DNA from: an uncultured Cohaesibacter sp.
Lineage (GTDB): Bacteria; Pseudomonadota; Alphaproteobacteria; Rhizobiales; Cohaesibacteraceae
Assembly: GCF_963667045.1 (NCBI RefSeq)
Contig: NZ_OY762934.1
Location: forward strand, 2,101,501 to 2,165,500
Length of the DNA stretch: 64,000 nucleotides
Reading direction: 5' to 3'
Below, piece by piece: positions 37,105-46,017 of the stretch; position 1 is the first letter of the stretch, and every line of letters begins with the position of its first letter. The notes beneath the pieces were generated by a model that saw only the letters and a list, made by a program, of their open reading frames with translations, did not search any database and was not told the origin of the DNA. Made by a program: the position numbers and the translations under genes.

Positions 37105-37136
37105 AAGCCCACCGGGGGAGGAGGTCCGGTGGGCTT
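37105..37136 (-). ncRNA. CcsR/'cuckoo'-type small RNA hairpin 3 (CCUCCUCCC loop)
   Basis: An 11-bp perfect stem (37105-37115 with 37126-37136) presents a 10-base loop that on the minus strand reads ACCTCCTCCC. The loop is an anti-Shine-Dalgarno sequence and the hallmark of CcsR RNAs. It is the third such hairpin downstream of the DUF1127 gene on the same strand. T-rich sequence follows on the minus strand (TTTCGTTTGTC), so it may also mark the transcript end. Confidence 0.72.
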
Positions 37137-37144
37137 CGTTGGAA

Positions 37145-37176
37145 GATCCAAAACTGGGAGGAGGTAGTTTTGGATC
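37145..37176 (-). ncRNA. CcsR/'cuckoo'-type small RNA hairpin 2 (CCUCCUCCC loop)
   Basis: GATCCAAAACT (37145-37155) pairs perfectly with AGTTTTGGATC (37166-37176). The 10-base loop reads ACCTCCTCCC on the minus strand, identical to hairpin 3, although the stem sequence is entirely different. Conserved loop with unrelated stems points to selection on the loop. Confidence 0.72.
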
Positions 37177-37179
37177 GTA

Positions 37180-37207
37180 TCAGGCTTTGGGAGGAGGAAA
37201 AGCCTGA
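37180..37207 (-). ncRNA. CcsR/'cuckoo'-type small RNA hairpin 1 (CCUCCUCCC loop)
   Basis: TCAGGCTTT (37180-37188) pairs with AAAGCCTGA (37199-37207). The loop reads TCCTCCTCCC on the minus strand. It is the first CCTCCTCCC hairpin after the DUF1127 gene. In Rhodobacter, CcsR RNAs are cut from a joint transcript with the DUF1127 mRNA by RNase E. Confidence 0.72.
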
Positions 37208-37224
37208 ATTCTATGAAACTGGGG

Positions 37225-37253
37225 CTTTCGCTAAGACATGTCGTCAGCGAAAG
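37225..37253. repeat. Inverted repeat directly after the DUF1127 gene
   Basis: CTTTCGCT (37225-37232) pairs with AGCGAAAG (37246-37253), with an inner GAC/GTC pairing. On the plus strand it is followed by ACTTTTTTATTT, which would be a plus-strand terminator. On the minus strand it separates the DUF1127 stop codon from the CCTCCTCCC hairpins and may protect the mRNA end. Confidence 0.6.
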
Positions 37254-37259
37254 ACTTTT

Positions 37260-37415
37260 TTATTTAGTGATAGCAGCTTCGCGCGCAATTTCGCTGATGT
37301 CCGAACGCGAGATACCCAGATCGCTGAGATCGCGGTTGCTCAAACGGTTCAGTTCTTCAACGGTGTCGCGGTAGTTGCGCCACTGACGGTAGTTTTTCAC
37401 AACGGTATTGATCAT
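37260..37415 (-). CDS. DUF1127 small protein (CcaF1-like)
   Basis: A 51-residue basic protein, MINTVVKNYRQWRNYRDT followed by VEELNRLSNRDLSDLGISR and SDISEIAREAAITK. The LSxRDLxDLGISRxDI core is the DUF1127 (YjiS-like) signature. ATG 37415 is preferred with AAAGGA 8 bases upstream; an ATG at 37424 is in frame but overlaps that site. DUF1127 proteins are arginine-rich and RNA-associated; CcaF1 of Rhodobacter is encoded just upstream of the CcsR RNAs and helps their maturation. The same order is seen here: gene, spacer hairpin, then three CCTCCTCCC hairpins on one strand. A stress-responsive role is inferred. Confidence 0.88.
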   Translation of the reverse strand: MINTVVKNYRQWRNYRDTVEELNRLSNRDLSDLGISRSDISEIAREAAITK

Positions 37416-37526
37416 TGTCGTCATCCTTTGTTGCTATGTGGCTTGTTTGGTTTCTACTGCTTTTCGAAAGCGCTTTGGAGTATTTCGTTTTAAAGTTCCT
37501 CATCGCTTTCTTGATTATGTATATAG

Positions 37527-37556
37527 TTCATGGCTCAAAATTTTACACCCCTCAAG
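37527..37556 (-). promoter_or_regulatory. Possible sigma-32-like promoter of the DUF1127 transcript
   Basis: On the minus strand CTTGAG (37556-37551) and CCATGAA (37533-37527) resemble heat-shock promoter boxes, with 19 bases between CTTG and CCAT, the same distance as in the hsp20 promoter of this window. The -10 box is imperfect. CcsR loci elsewhere are driven by RpoH factors. Confidence 0.3.
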
Positions 37557-38022
37557 TTTGCATAGCTGTCTTGTCGATCATGCAAATCCAGATCAACTAC
37601 AATTTTAGCCATGCATAAATCGCATGCACGTTCCAAACATAAAAATTTATCGTTATTTTTCAATATCTTAAAAATTTCCCGTCTTACGACCAACGGATTA
37701 TGTACTTTCCACCGCCAGCCGATTTGAGATGCCTGATGCCACTGGTTCGAAGAAAATGCTTCGCAAAAGCGGGCAAAACAGCTTCGAGCACCCCCTCACC
37801 CCGGACAATTCACAGGCTCAAAAACGCAAATCAGACGTTTGCATCGATATAATTATATTTGTTCTTGACGTGCAAAGCCGCTTTTCCGACCCCAAAGCGT
37901 GCAGCCATCCAGCAAAGACATGGCTCGCCGTCGCCCGGCAACGTGCCGCTGCCATGGTGCCTCGTGTTGTTGAAACGCAGGACGGAGGAATTGGTTCGCA
38001 GGGAGCCCTGTGGCTCATGCTG
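37557..38022. other. Intergenic region between folC and the DUF1127 gene
   Basis: About 466 bases with no credible gene. The part from about 37600 to 37710 is strongly AT-rich compared with the surroundings; the rest is GC-rich. Confidence 0.35.
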
Positions 38023-39333
38023 TCATTGCGGTGGGGTGCCGTTGTCGCGCAGGATGTTGCCAGCCAGATAGAGGGAGCCGGCGATCAGAATTCGGGGAGC
38101 CGGTTTCAAATTCATCAGCGTCAGGCGCTTGAGAGCCTCGTCCACCGAACCGGCAGCAGAAGCCGGGATTCCGGCTTGCTGGGCGATTTGGGCAAGCTCA
38201 ACCGGGTCGCGCCCAGCGTCATTGCCGACGATCGGTACGGTAATGATGTCCTTGGCCAGCCCCTTGAAGGGCGCAAAGTAGCCTGCCGGATCCTTGGTGT
38301 TGAGCATCCCGACGATCATATGCAGCGGGCGCGGCGCCTTTTCTTCGAGATCGGCAAAGGCCGACGCAACAGCCAGCCCGGCATGGGGGTTGTGGCCACC
38401 ATCGAGCCACAGCTCGACATCCTTGGGCAGTTGCTGCAACAGGGTTCCCGATGTCAAACGCTGCAGACGTGCAGGCCAGTCGACGGACGTCAGCCCTTTG
38501 GCGATCTGCTCGTCGGTGATTTCGGGCATGACCTGCCTTGTGGTCGCAATGGCCACACCGGCATTGGCGAGCTGATGCCGTCCACCAAGGCGGGGCAACG
38601 GCAGATCCATCAGGCCGCTTTCACCCTGAAAGAGCAGACGGCCATGTTCTTCATAGCTCATCCAGTCCTGCCCGCCGATAGCCAGAGGGCCTGCGCCAAC
38701 CTTGGCAGCTTCCTCTTCCAGCACCGTGCGCACTTCTTCTTCCTGTTGCGCCCAGATGGCCGGAACGCCCTTTTTCATGATCCCGGCCTTCTCCCAGGCG
38801 ATGCGGGCAATCTTCGAGCCGAAGAAACCTTCGTGATCATGGGCGATGGGGGTGATGACGGTTGCCAGCGGGTCAACGATGACGTTGGTTGCATCAAATC
38901 GCCCGCCAAGGCCAACCTCCAGAATCAACAAATCGGCCGGATGTTCGGAGAACAACAGGAAGGCGGCGGTGGTGGTGATTTCAAAGAAGGTGATGGGCTC
39001 GCCGTCATTGGCCATCTCGCAACGGCGCAGAGCATCAAGCAGCGTCGCTTCGCTGACGAGGGTGCCAGCCAGACGGATGCGCTCGCAGAACCGCACCAGA
39101 TGCGGCGAGGTATAGACATGAACCGTCTTGCCAGCCGCTTCGGCGATGGCGCGCAGAAAGGCGGACGTGGAGCCCTTGCCATTGGTCCCGGCAATATGGA
39201 TCGTCGGCGGCAGCGACAGCTGCGGATTGCCAAGTTTGCCGAGCAACCGCTCGATGCGGCCCAGCTCCAGATCTATGCTTTTGGGATGGAGGCCAACAAG
39301 GCGCTCCAGAATGGCTTCTGTTTCTTCGGTCAT
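38023..39333 (-). CDS. folC: Bifunctional folylpolyglutamate synthase/dihydrofolate synthase
   Basis: About 436 residues; Mur-ligase-fold cytoplasmic enzyme that joins glutamate to dihydropteroate and lengthens the polyglutamate tail of folates. The P-loop is HIAGTNGKGSTSAFL near residue 45, then YTSPHLVRFCERIR, ILEVGLGGRFDATN, the lysine region IAWEKAGIMKKGVP, and the C-terminal WLDGGHNPHAG. The start is uncertain: ATG 39333 and GTG 39345 are both possible and lack a clear ribosome binding site. The gene follows accD on the minus strand, the usual alphaproteobacterial order trp-accD-folC. Confidence 0.95.
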   Translation of the reverse strand: MTEETEAILERLVGLHPKSIDLELGRIERLLGKLGNPQLSLPPTIHIAGTNGKGSTSAFLRAIAEAAGKTVHVYTSPHLVRFCERIRLAGTLVSEATLLDALRRCEMANDGEPITFFEITTTAAFLLFSEHPADLLILEVGLGGRFDATNVIVDPLATVITPIAHDHEGFFGSKIARIAWEKAGIMKKGVPAIWAQQEEEVRTVLEEEAAKVGAGPLAIGGQDWMSYEEHGRLLFQGESGLMDLPLPRLGGRHQLANAGVAIATTRQVMPEITDEQIAKGLTSVDWPARLQRLTSGTLLQQLPKDVELWLDGGHNPHAGLAVASAFADLEEKAPRPLHMIVGMLNTKDPAGYFAPFKGLAKDIITVPIVGNDAGRDPVELAQIAQQAGIPASAAGSVDEALKRLTLMNLKPAPRILIAGSLYLAGNILRDNGTPPQ

Positions 39334-39431
39334 CGTCTTTGTCACTGTTCAGATCGCACCGGTCAGCCCAGTAAGCACAGGGGTGTCGGGAGAGCTCCCC
39401 TGCCCTGCTCAGAGTCACTGGCCACTTTTGG

Positions 39432-39507
39432 CGGGCCCTTGAGGGGCCCATTGAGCCCCAAGGCCCAGAATCAAGAACATCCTGAGTTGTGAAAACACAG
39501 GATGTTC
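39432..39507. repeat. Two inverted repeats between accD and folC
   Basis: The first (39432-39466) pairs GGGCC/TT/GGGGC segments with GCCCC/AA/GGCCC with small bulges. The second is a perfect 10-bp repeat, GAACATCCTG (39475-39484) with CAGGATGTTC (39498-39507). Neither has a T tract, so they may be mRNA-stability elements rather than terminators. Confidence 0.45.
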
Positions 39508-39610
39508 CGTTGCTTGATCTCGGTTTGGCCACCAGCCGATGGGTCAGCCAGCAAACCCTGAATAAAGGCCACCGGAAAATGACTTCATGACGCGCACCGC
39601 AGTGCTGGCG

Positions 39611-40651
39611 TCATTCTGCCTTCTTCTCAGCGTCGCCTGATTTCTCTTTCTTGCCAGCAGGGGCAGCCTCGCGGCCTTCTGCCTTGGCTGCGCTGGCGCT
39701 CTTCTCGCCTTCGGCAGCGGCGGCCTTGGCAGGCAATTCCGCCATGGCCTTTTCGATGGCGACCTGATCGGATGTCCGCTCCTCAGCGAGATCCTCGGGC
39801 ACATCGGTATTGGTGAAGAAGCGGCAGAGACGCGCGATGACCTTCTTGAGGTCATGGCGATGGACAACCATGTCCACCATGCCGTGATCCTTCAGATATT
39901 CGGCGCGCTGGAAGCCTTCCGGCAGCTTTTCGCGAATGGTCTGCTCGATCACGCGCTGCCCGGCGAAGCCGATGAGTGCACCCGGTTCGGCAATGTGGAC
40001 ATCACCCAGCATCGCATAGGAGGCGGTAACGCCGCCCGTGGTCGGGTCGGTCAGAACGACGATATAGGGAAGGCCGGCTTCACGCAGCGCCTGCACGGCG
40101 ATGGTCACGCGAGGCATCTGCATCAGCGACAGGATGCTCTCCTGCATGCGGGCGCCGCCAGAAGCGGAAAACAGAATGAAAGGCGTCTTGTCTTCCACGG
40201 CCTTCATCATGCCCTTGATCAGCGCTTCGCCGGCGGCCATGCCGAGGGTGCCGATCATGAAATTCGGATCCTGAACGGCTGCGGTCAGGAACAGGCCTTC
40301 AACATCGCCCTGTGCCACCTGCACGGCATCCTTGTAGCCGGTCTTGGAGCGCGCCTCTTTCAGGCGTTCCGAATAGCGCTTGATGTCGCGGAACTTGAGC
40401 GGGTCTTCGACCACCTCCGGTGCTTCCAGAAGCGTGTAGTCAGCACCGTCAAACAGATACTGGAACCGCTGGGCCGCGTTGATCCGCATGTGGAAGTTGG
40501 AATTGGGAACGACATACTGATTGTTTTCCAGATCACGATGGAACACCATTTCACCGGTGACCGGATCCTTGATCCAGAGATTTTCCGGGACATCCCGGCG
40601 ATTCAAAAACGAACGAATTTTCGGTCGAACGACAGTGTTAATCCAGTTCAC
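39611..40651 (-). CDS. accD: Acetyl-CoA carboxylase carboxyltransferase subunit beta
   Basis: About 346 residues; with AccA it transfers the carboxyl group from biotin to acetyl-CoA, making malonyl-CoA for fatty-acid synthesis. The carboxyltransferase core shows [19 protein letters not shown] and [18 protein letters not shown], then [17 protein letters not shown]. The N-terminal segment that carries a four-cysteine zinc ribbon in E. coli has no cysteine here ([18 protein letters not shown]). A tail of about 55 residues rich in Ala, Lys and Glu ends the protein. Start: GTG 40651 ([10 protein letters not shown]) with AGGA 8 bases upstream matches the family; the frame is open 52 codons further without similarity. 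Confidence 0.94.
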   Translation of the reverse strand: MNWINTVVRPKIRSFLNRRDVPENLWIKDPVTGEMVFHRDLENNQYVVPNSNFHMRINAAQRFQYLFDGADYTLLEAPEVVEDPLKFRDIKRYSERLKEARSKTGYKDAVQVAQGDVEGLFLTAAVQDPNFMIGTLGMAAGEALIKGMMKAVEDKTPFILFSASGGARMQESILSLMQMPRVTIAVQALREAGLPYIVVLTDPTTGGVTASYAMLGDVHIAEPGALIGFAGQRVIEQTIREKLPEGFQRAEYLKDHGMVDMVVHRHDLKKVIARLCRFFTNTDVPEDLAEERTSDQVAIEKAMAELPAKAAAAEGEKSASAAKAEGREAAPAGKKEKSGDAEKKAE

Positions 40652-41040
40652 GAACCAATTCCTGACTTGAGCCTTGAAACAGTCTTGACGGGGCGGACCC
40701 CACATTTGCAACCCTGTCTTATCGCATTGCGACAAGGGATGCAATCTGATGGTCGCAAGGTCCGATATTTGTCTAGGCCTCGCCACCCATCCGCTGAACC
40801 ATCGCACATGGCAGACGATTACTCATCCTACCAGCAAAAGCTCTGGCAGCAAAAGCTCTGGCACAGGTTCATCGGGGTTTCAGCAGTAACACTCAATTGT
40901 GGTCAGGACACGCCCTATTTTTCCACGCACAGCTTTTTTTTCGCCTCACCCTTAACAGACGACACTGAGCCGCCGACAGAGAACAGCCCCGACCATGGCC
41001 GGGGCTTTCCTGATCTCATTTCCAACGTACAGCAGATGGA
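40652..41040. other. Intergenic region between trpA and accD
   Basis: No gene recognised. It contains the 15-base tandem repeat at 40832-40861 and a GC-rich palindrome, AGCCCCG (40985-40991) with CGGGGCT (40999-41005), which may terminate trpA transcription although no T tract follows on the minus strand. Confidence 0.45.
40832..40861. repeat. 15-base perfect tandem duplication
   Basis: CAGCAAAAGCTCTGG occurs twice back to back (40832-40846 and 40847-40861), in the non-coding region upstream of accD. It looks like a recent slippage duplication. Confidence 0.85.
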
Positions 41041-41871
41041 TCAGGCCTTGGCGCGTTTGCACCCCTCAGCCAGTCCCTTGACGATGTCGGTGACCGCAGC
41101 AACGGTCTTTTCCGTCGCCCTGCCCTCGCCATCAAGGCTGTCCCTGATCGCATTGACCAGCACGGACCCGACCACGACGCCATCGGCATTGCGGCCAACG
41201 GCTTCGGCCTGCTCCGGCGTCTTGACACCAAAGCCGACGGCGACCGGCAGTTCCGTATGCTCCTTGATGCGTTTGACGGCGATGGCCACCTTGTCGGCAT
41301 CAAGCGCACCGGTGCCGGTGATGCCGGTGACCGAGACGTAGTAGACAAAGCCGGAAGTATTGGTCAGCACCTTGGGCAGGCGCTTTTCATCGGTCGTCGG
41401 CGTTGCCAGACGAATGAAATTGATGCCAGCATCGCGGGCTGGCAGGCACAACTCGTCATCATGCTCAGGCGGTACGTCAACAACAATCAGACCATCAACG
41501 CCCGCTTCTCTTGCGTCTTTCACGAAGACTTTCGGATCGCGGATATAGATCGGATTGTAATAGCCCATCAGGATGATCGGAGTCTCGTTGTCTTCCTTGC
41601 GGAAGGCGCGCACCATGTCGAAGGTTCTGGCCATGGTGTGACCACCGGCCAGCGCCCGCTGCGTGGCTAGCTGGATAGGCACCCCTTCGGCCATCGGGTC
41701 GGAGAAGGGCATGCCCAGCTCGATGACGTCGACGCCAGCCTTCGGCAACGCCTTGAAGATTTCGAGCGAGGTGTCGAGATCCGGGTCTCCCGCCGTGATG
41801 AAGCCAACAAGGGCGGCTCGATTTTCGGCTTTGCAGGCAGCAAAGCGGGTATCAATACGTGTCTTTTCCAT
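41041..41871 (-). CDS. trpA: Tryptophan synthase alpha chain
   Basis: A 276-residue TIM-barrel subunit that cleaves indole-3-glycerol phosphate to indole, which is channelled to TrpB. The catalytic glutamate is in [15 protein letters not shown], the catalytic aspartate in [15 protein letters not shown], and the phosphate-binding end in [13 protein letters not shown] and [14 protein letters not shown] 41871 ([10 protein letters not shown]) has GGAG 7 bases upstream. The frame stays open upstream through trpB to 42282, but that part is a shadow of trpB. The gap to trpB is 17 bases, so they form one operon. Confidence 0.96.
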   Translation of the reverse strand: MEKTRIDTRFAACKAENRAALVGFITAGDPDLDTSLEIFKALPKAGVDVIELGMPFSDPMAEGVPIQLATQRALAGGHTMARTFDMVRAFRKEDNETPIILMGYYNPIYIRDPKVFVKDAREAGVDGLIVVDVPPEHDDELCLPARDAGINFIRLATPTTDEKRLPKVLTNTSGFVYYVSVTGITGTGALDADKVAIAVKRIKEHTELPVAVGFGVKTPEQAEAVGRNADGVVVGSVLVNAIRDSLDGEGRATEKTVAAVTDIVKGLAEGCKRAKA

Positions 41872-41888
41872 TGTCTTGCTCCTGCCCC

Positions 41889-43121
<1,233 letters not shown>

Positions 43122-43165
43122 GTTTGCTTCCTCATTCAAAAGCGATCCACGCCCGACTGCCGCTC

Positions 43166-43819
43166 CTAGAGTCCTTGGGCAGCCGACTTGGCGGCATGGA
43201 CGAAATCAATAATCTTCTGCCGGTCCTTGACCCCCGGCGCACTCTCTATGCCCGAGGAGACATCAACTCCCTGCGGGCGTGTCAGGCGAATGGCTTCGGC
43301 AACATTGTGCGGATTGAGCCCGCCTGACAGGACGAATGGCTTCTTGAGCTTGAGAGTCTGTATGAGGCGCCAGTCGAAGGTGATGCCATTGCCGCCGGGC
43401 AGTTCGGTATTCATGTCCCGGGGCGGTTTGGCGTCGAACAGCAGGATATCACTCACATCCTCATAGGCAGGTATGGGGGCAAGATCCGCTTCATCCCGGA
43501 TGGACAGGGCTTTCATGACGGGGCGGTTGAAGAGCGCCTTGATCTCAGAAACGCGTTCGGGCGTTTCCGTGCCGTGCAATTGCCAGATATCGGGATTGAT
43601 CGACCGGTCGATGGCCTCAAGCTCATCGTCACTCGCATTGACAGTGAGGGCAACTATGGACGCTTTGCCGCGTACCGGACCCACCAGTTCCTTCGCTTTC
43701 CCATAATCCACATGCCTCGGGCTTTTCGGAAAGAATACAAATCCAATCCAGTTGGCACCACATTGAAGGCCCGTCGCAATCGTTTCTGGCGTCGACAGGC
43801 CGCAGATCTTTACATACAT
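43166..43819 (-). CDS. trpF: Phosphoribosylanthranilate isomerase
   Basis: A 217-residue TIM-barrel enzyme that isomerises phosphoribosyl-anthranilate to CdRP in tryptophan synthesis. The catalytic cysteine is in [12 protein letters not shown] near the N-terminus; [12 protein letters not shown], the catalytic aspartate in ILLFDAKPP, and [14 protein letters not shown] and VDVSSGIES near the C-terminus are family motifs. ATG 43819 is supported by GAGGG 6 bases upstream; 40 further upstream codons are open but unlike the family. It is the first gene of trpF-trpB-trpA; trpC, trpD and trpE are not in the window. Confidence 0.95.
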   Translation of the reverse strand: MYVKICGLSTPETIATGLQCGANWIGFVFFPKSPRHVDYGKAKELVGPVRGKASIVALTVNASDDELEAIDRSINPDIWQLHGTETPERVSEIKALFNRPVMKALSIRDEADLAPIPAYEDVSDILLFDAKPPRDMNTELPGGNGITFDWRLIQTLKLKKPFVLSGGLNPHNVAEAIRLTRPQGVDVSSGIESAPGVKDRQKIIDFVHAAKSAAQGL

Positions 43820-43954
43820 TGGGAACCCTCTTGTTGCAACGGCTTTGTCGACTCGTCCTTTGGGCGAAAACACACACCCGGTAGGAGCAAGCTCGACCAG
43901 ACCGATCCGACTGGTCCAGGTGCAGACAGCATAATTCACGCCTGCCTGGCAAAC

Positions 43955-43980
43955 AGAAATGCCAGCCGCAGGGCTGGCAT
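43955..43980 (-). terminator. Candidate terminator of the ihfB-lapA unit
   Basis: On the minus strand ATGCCAGCC and GGCTGGCAT form a 9-bp stem with a 4-base loop (43959-43980), followed by TTCTGTTT. Confidence 0.55.
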
Positions 43981-44067
43981 CACTTCCGTGTCAGATCGAA
44001 CAGCATCGCTTGCTTCGTACACCGCCCACACTTCAGCTCACGCACTGGGCGGCGCCACAACCAATCC

Positions 44068-44457
44068 CTACATCGCGACCTTGGTAATGGCTGTCGAGCC
44101 AGACGCAGGCAATGCCGGAACATCGCTCTTCGGCTCGACTGCCAGCTTTTCAAGGCGCTTTTGCTGACGATCCGCTTCGTTGCGCCATCGCTGCGCTTCA
44201 TAACGTTTCTCACGGGCAGCCTTGCGATGACGGCCCTGCTTCAGCCAGGCCATGAATCCGCCAATAAAAACACCGACAAGCAACGCACCGAAGATCACCA
44301 TATACAGCGGCAAGGTGAAATCCAAAACCGGCTGTTCCGGCGAAAACGGATCCAGAGCAAGCTTGACGTCATGACGGTTGGCGACAGCCAACGAGATCAT
44401 CACGATGCCGAACGGCACCAGAATGATCAGCTGCAGAAAGCGTTTGATTATTTTCAT
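44068..44457 (-). CDS. LapA-domain inner-membrane protein (DUF1049)
   Basis: A 129-residue protein with two transmembrane helices (about residues 8-26 and 50-71) and a basic, coiled-coil-like cytoplasmic tail (GRHRKAAREKRYEAQRW onward). The segment ISLAVANRHDVKLALDPF, then FTLPLYMVIFGALLVGVFIGG, is the LapA/DUF1049 signature. In E. coli LapA helps lipopolysaccharide assembly together with LapB; here no lapB is beside it. It lies 32 bases after ihfB and is likely co-transcribed, a common alphaproteobacterial pairing. Confidence 0.85.
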   Translation of the reverse strand: MKIIKRFLQLIILVPFGIVMISLAVANRHDVKLALDPFSPEQPVLDFTLPLYMVIFGALLVGVFIGGFMAWLKQGRHRKAAREKRYEAQRWRNEADRQQKRLEKLAVEPKSDVPALPASGSTAITKVAM

Positions 44458-44489
44458 AATCGAAAGATATCCAGTCTTGATCGGCAGAT

Positions 44490-44783
44490 CTATTCGCTAT
44501 CGTCCCCGTCGTTGAGACGCTCGCGCATTTCCTTGCCGGTTTTGAAGAAAGGAACATATTTCTCTGCCACTGGAACCTTTTCGCCCGTTCTCGGGTTGCG
44601 CCCGACGCGAGCCGGACGGTTCTTGACCGAGAAGGCCCCGAAGCCGCGCAACTCGACCCGATCACCGCGCGCCAGGGCGTCGGAAATCTCATCAAGAATG
44701 GCGTTGACAATATGTTCGACATCTCTCTGATAGAGATGCGGGTTTTGTTCTGCGATGTGTTGTACCAATTCGGACTTGATCAT
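44490..44783 (-). CDS. ihfB: Integration host factor subunit beta
   Basis: A 97-residue DNA-bending protein that pairs with IHF-alpha. The start [17 protein letters not shown] and the DNA-contact arm [21 protein letters not shown] identify the IHF/HU family; the [16 protein letters not shown] region and C-terminus favour the beta subunit. GGGGAG sits 6 bases before ATG 44783. IHF aids sigma-54 promoters, recombination and replication. The gene lies between sppA and lapA, as in many rhizobia. Confidence 0.95.
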   Translation of the reverse strand: MIKSELVQHIAEQNPHLYQRDVEHIVNAILDEISDALARGDRVELRGFGAFSVKNRPARVGRNPRTGEKVPVAEKYVPFFKTGKEMRERLNDGDDSE

Positions 44784-44867
44784 CGTCCGCTCCCCTTCAT
44801 TGCTACCCTTACAGATTCGAATTCATTATTGAGCAGATGCCGACCAAATAAAATGCGTAAAATGCTC

Positions 44868-45833
44868 TTATTGTTCGTTTTTTTGAGCCTGCCAAACTGA
44901 GACCAGTCCGTCAAGTTGAACCGCATCATTTCGTTGGGCAAACAGGTCAATAATTGGTTGAGGCAACAAGCTGGCCATCATCCTGCTGGCAAATCCGAAC
45001 GGGAAGCTCTGGGTAATCGGCTCCGGCTTCCATTCGACCAGCTTTAGATTAGTATCGAGATTGTGCTGTTTAATCAACCAGTTCTTAGCTTCTTCCGGTC
45101 CGCCAAGCTCATCGACCAGCTGCAGTTCCAGGGCTTGACCACCGGTGACCACCCGACCATCAGCCAGTTCGAGGGCCCGCACCCGGTCAAACGGTCGGTT
45201 TTCGGCAACAAGGTCAACAAACCATTGATAAGAATCATCAATCATCTTGGCAATCATTGCCTCGGCCTCCGGATTCTTACCAGAGAACGGGTTCGGCTCG
45301 GCCTTCAGCGGCGCGCTCTTGACTGATCGCATTTCGACGCCGACCGTTTCCATCAGCTTGGACACGTCGGTATACTGGAACAGGACACCAATCGACCCGG
45401 TGATGGAAGTGCGACGGGCAAATATGCGTTCTGCCGGCAGAGCGATCATGTAGCCAGCAGACGCAGCCAGAGCATCCATACTGGCAACAACCGGCTTCTT
45501 CTTGCGCAGTTCCTTGAGCGCATCATAAATCGCTTCACCGCCGGACGTTGCGCCACCGGGGCTATTGATCGAGACGACGACACCCTTGACGTGATCGTCC
45601 TTCTCCAGATCCTTGATCAACTTCAGTTTGCGTTCCTGACCAATGATGGTGCCTGCAAAGACAATCTTGGCGATCTGGTCTTTCTTGGTGCCCAGATCAG
45701 CTGCATCCAGAATCTGGGACATGGAAGATCCGATCACCAGAATGAACAGCGCAATAACAGCGATGATGCGCCAGACCGAGAGTTTGCGCTTGAGCTGTCG
45801 GCGCTCTATCAAATGATCCAAATCGAAAGACAT
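44868..45833 (-). CDS. sppA: Signal peptide peptidase SppA (short, 36K type)
   Basis: A 321-residue inner-membrane serine protease that degrades remnant signal peptides. One transmembrane helix (WRIIAVIALFILVIGSSM, about residues 21-38) is followed by a Clp-like fold: GVVVSINSPGGATSGGEAIY near residue 90 and the catalytic serine in DALAASAGYMIAL. The general-base lysine is probably in the later RSVKSAPLK segment. ATG 45833 has AGGGA 10 bases upstream. It lies downstream of rpsA, after the rpsA terminator, and upstream of ihfB. Confidence 0.93.
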   Translation of the reverse strand: MSFDLDHLIERRQLKRKLSVWRIIAVIALFILVIGSSMSQILDAADLGTKKDQIAKIVFAGTIIGQERKLKLIKDLEKDDHVKGVVVSINSPGGATSGGEAIYDALKELRKKKPVVASMDALAASAGYMIALPAERIFARRTSITGSIGVLFQYTDVSKLMETVGVEMRSVKSAPLKAEPNPFSGKNPEAEAMIAKMIDDSYQWFVDLVAENRPFDRVRALELADGRVVTGGQALELQLVDELGGPEEAKNWLIKQHNLDTNLKLVEWKPEPITQSFPFGFASRMMASLLPQPIIDLFAQRNDAVQLDGLVSVWQAQKNEQ

Positions 45834-45940
45834 GATTGTGCTTCCCTCACGCTGTTCCACTGTGGTTTATCGCCCGCGGCGGCCTAATTTGCAACGCCAA
45901 TATAGGTGCGGATTCTAAAAAGAGTTTGAAAATACATGAC

Positions 45941-45978
45941 AAACAAAAATGCCGCAGGCGAAAAACACCTGCGGCATT
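45941..45978 (-). terminator. Rho-independent terminator of rpsA
   Basis: An 11-bp stem (45948-45958 with 45968-45978) is followed on the minus strand by TTTTTGTTTG. Confidence 0.88.
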
Positions 45979-46017
45979 CGTCATTTTTACCAATGCCATA
46001 AAGGCATGGATATCGAC

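Noticed and set aside
37060-37210. Repeated GGGAGGAGG on the plus strand as multiple ribosome binding sites
   Set aside because: No start codons at the right distance; each copy is the loop of a perfect hairpin, which fits the minus-strand small-RNA reading.
37729-39492. Open frame of 587 codons opposite folC
   Set aside because: Shadow of folC extended into the intergenic region; no domain seen.
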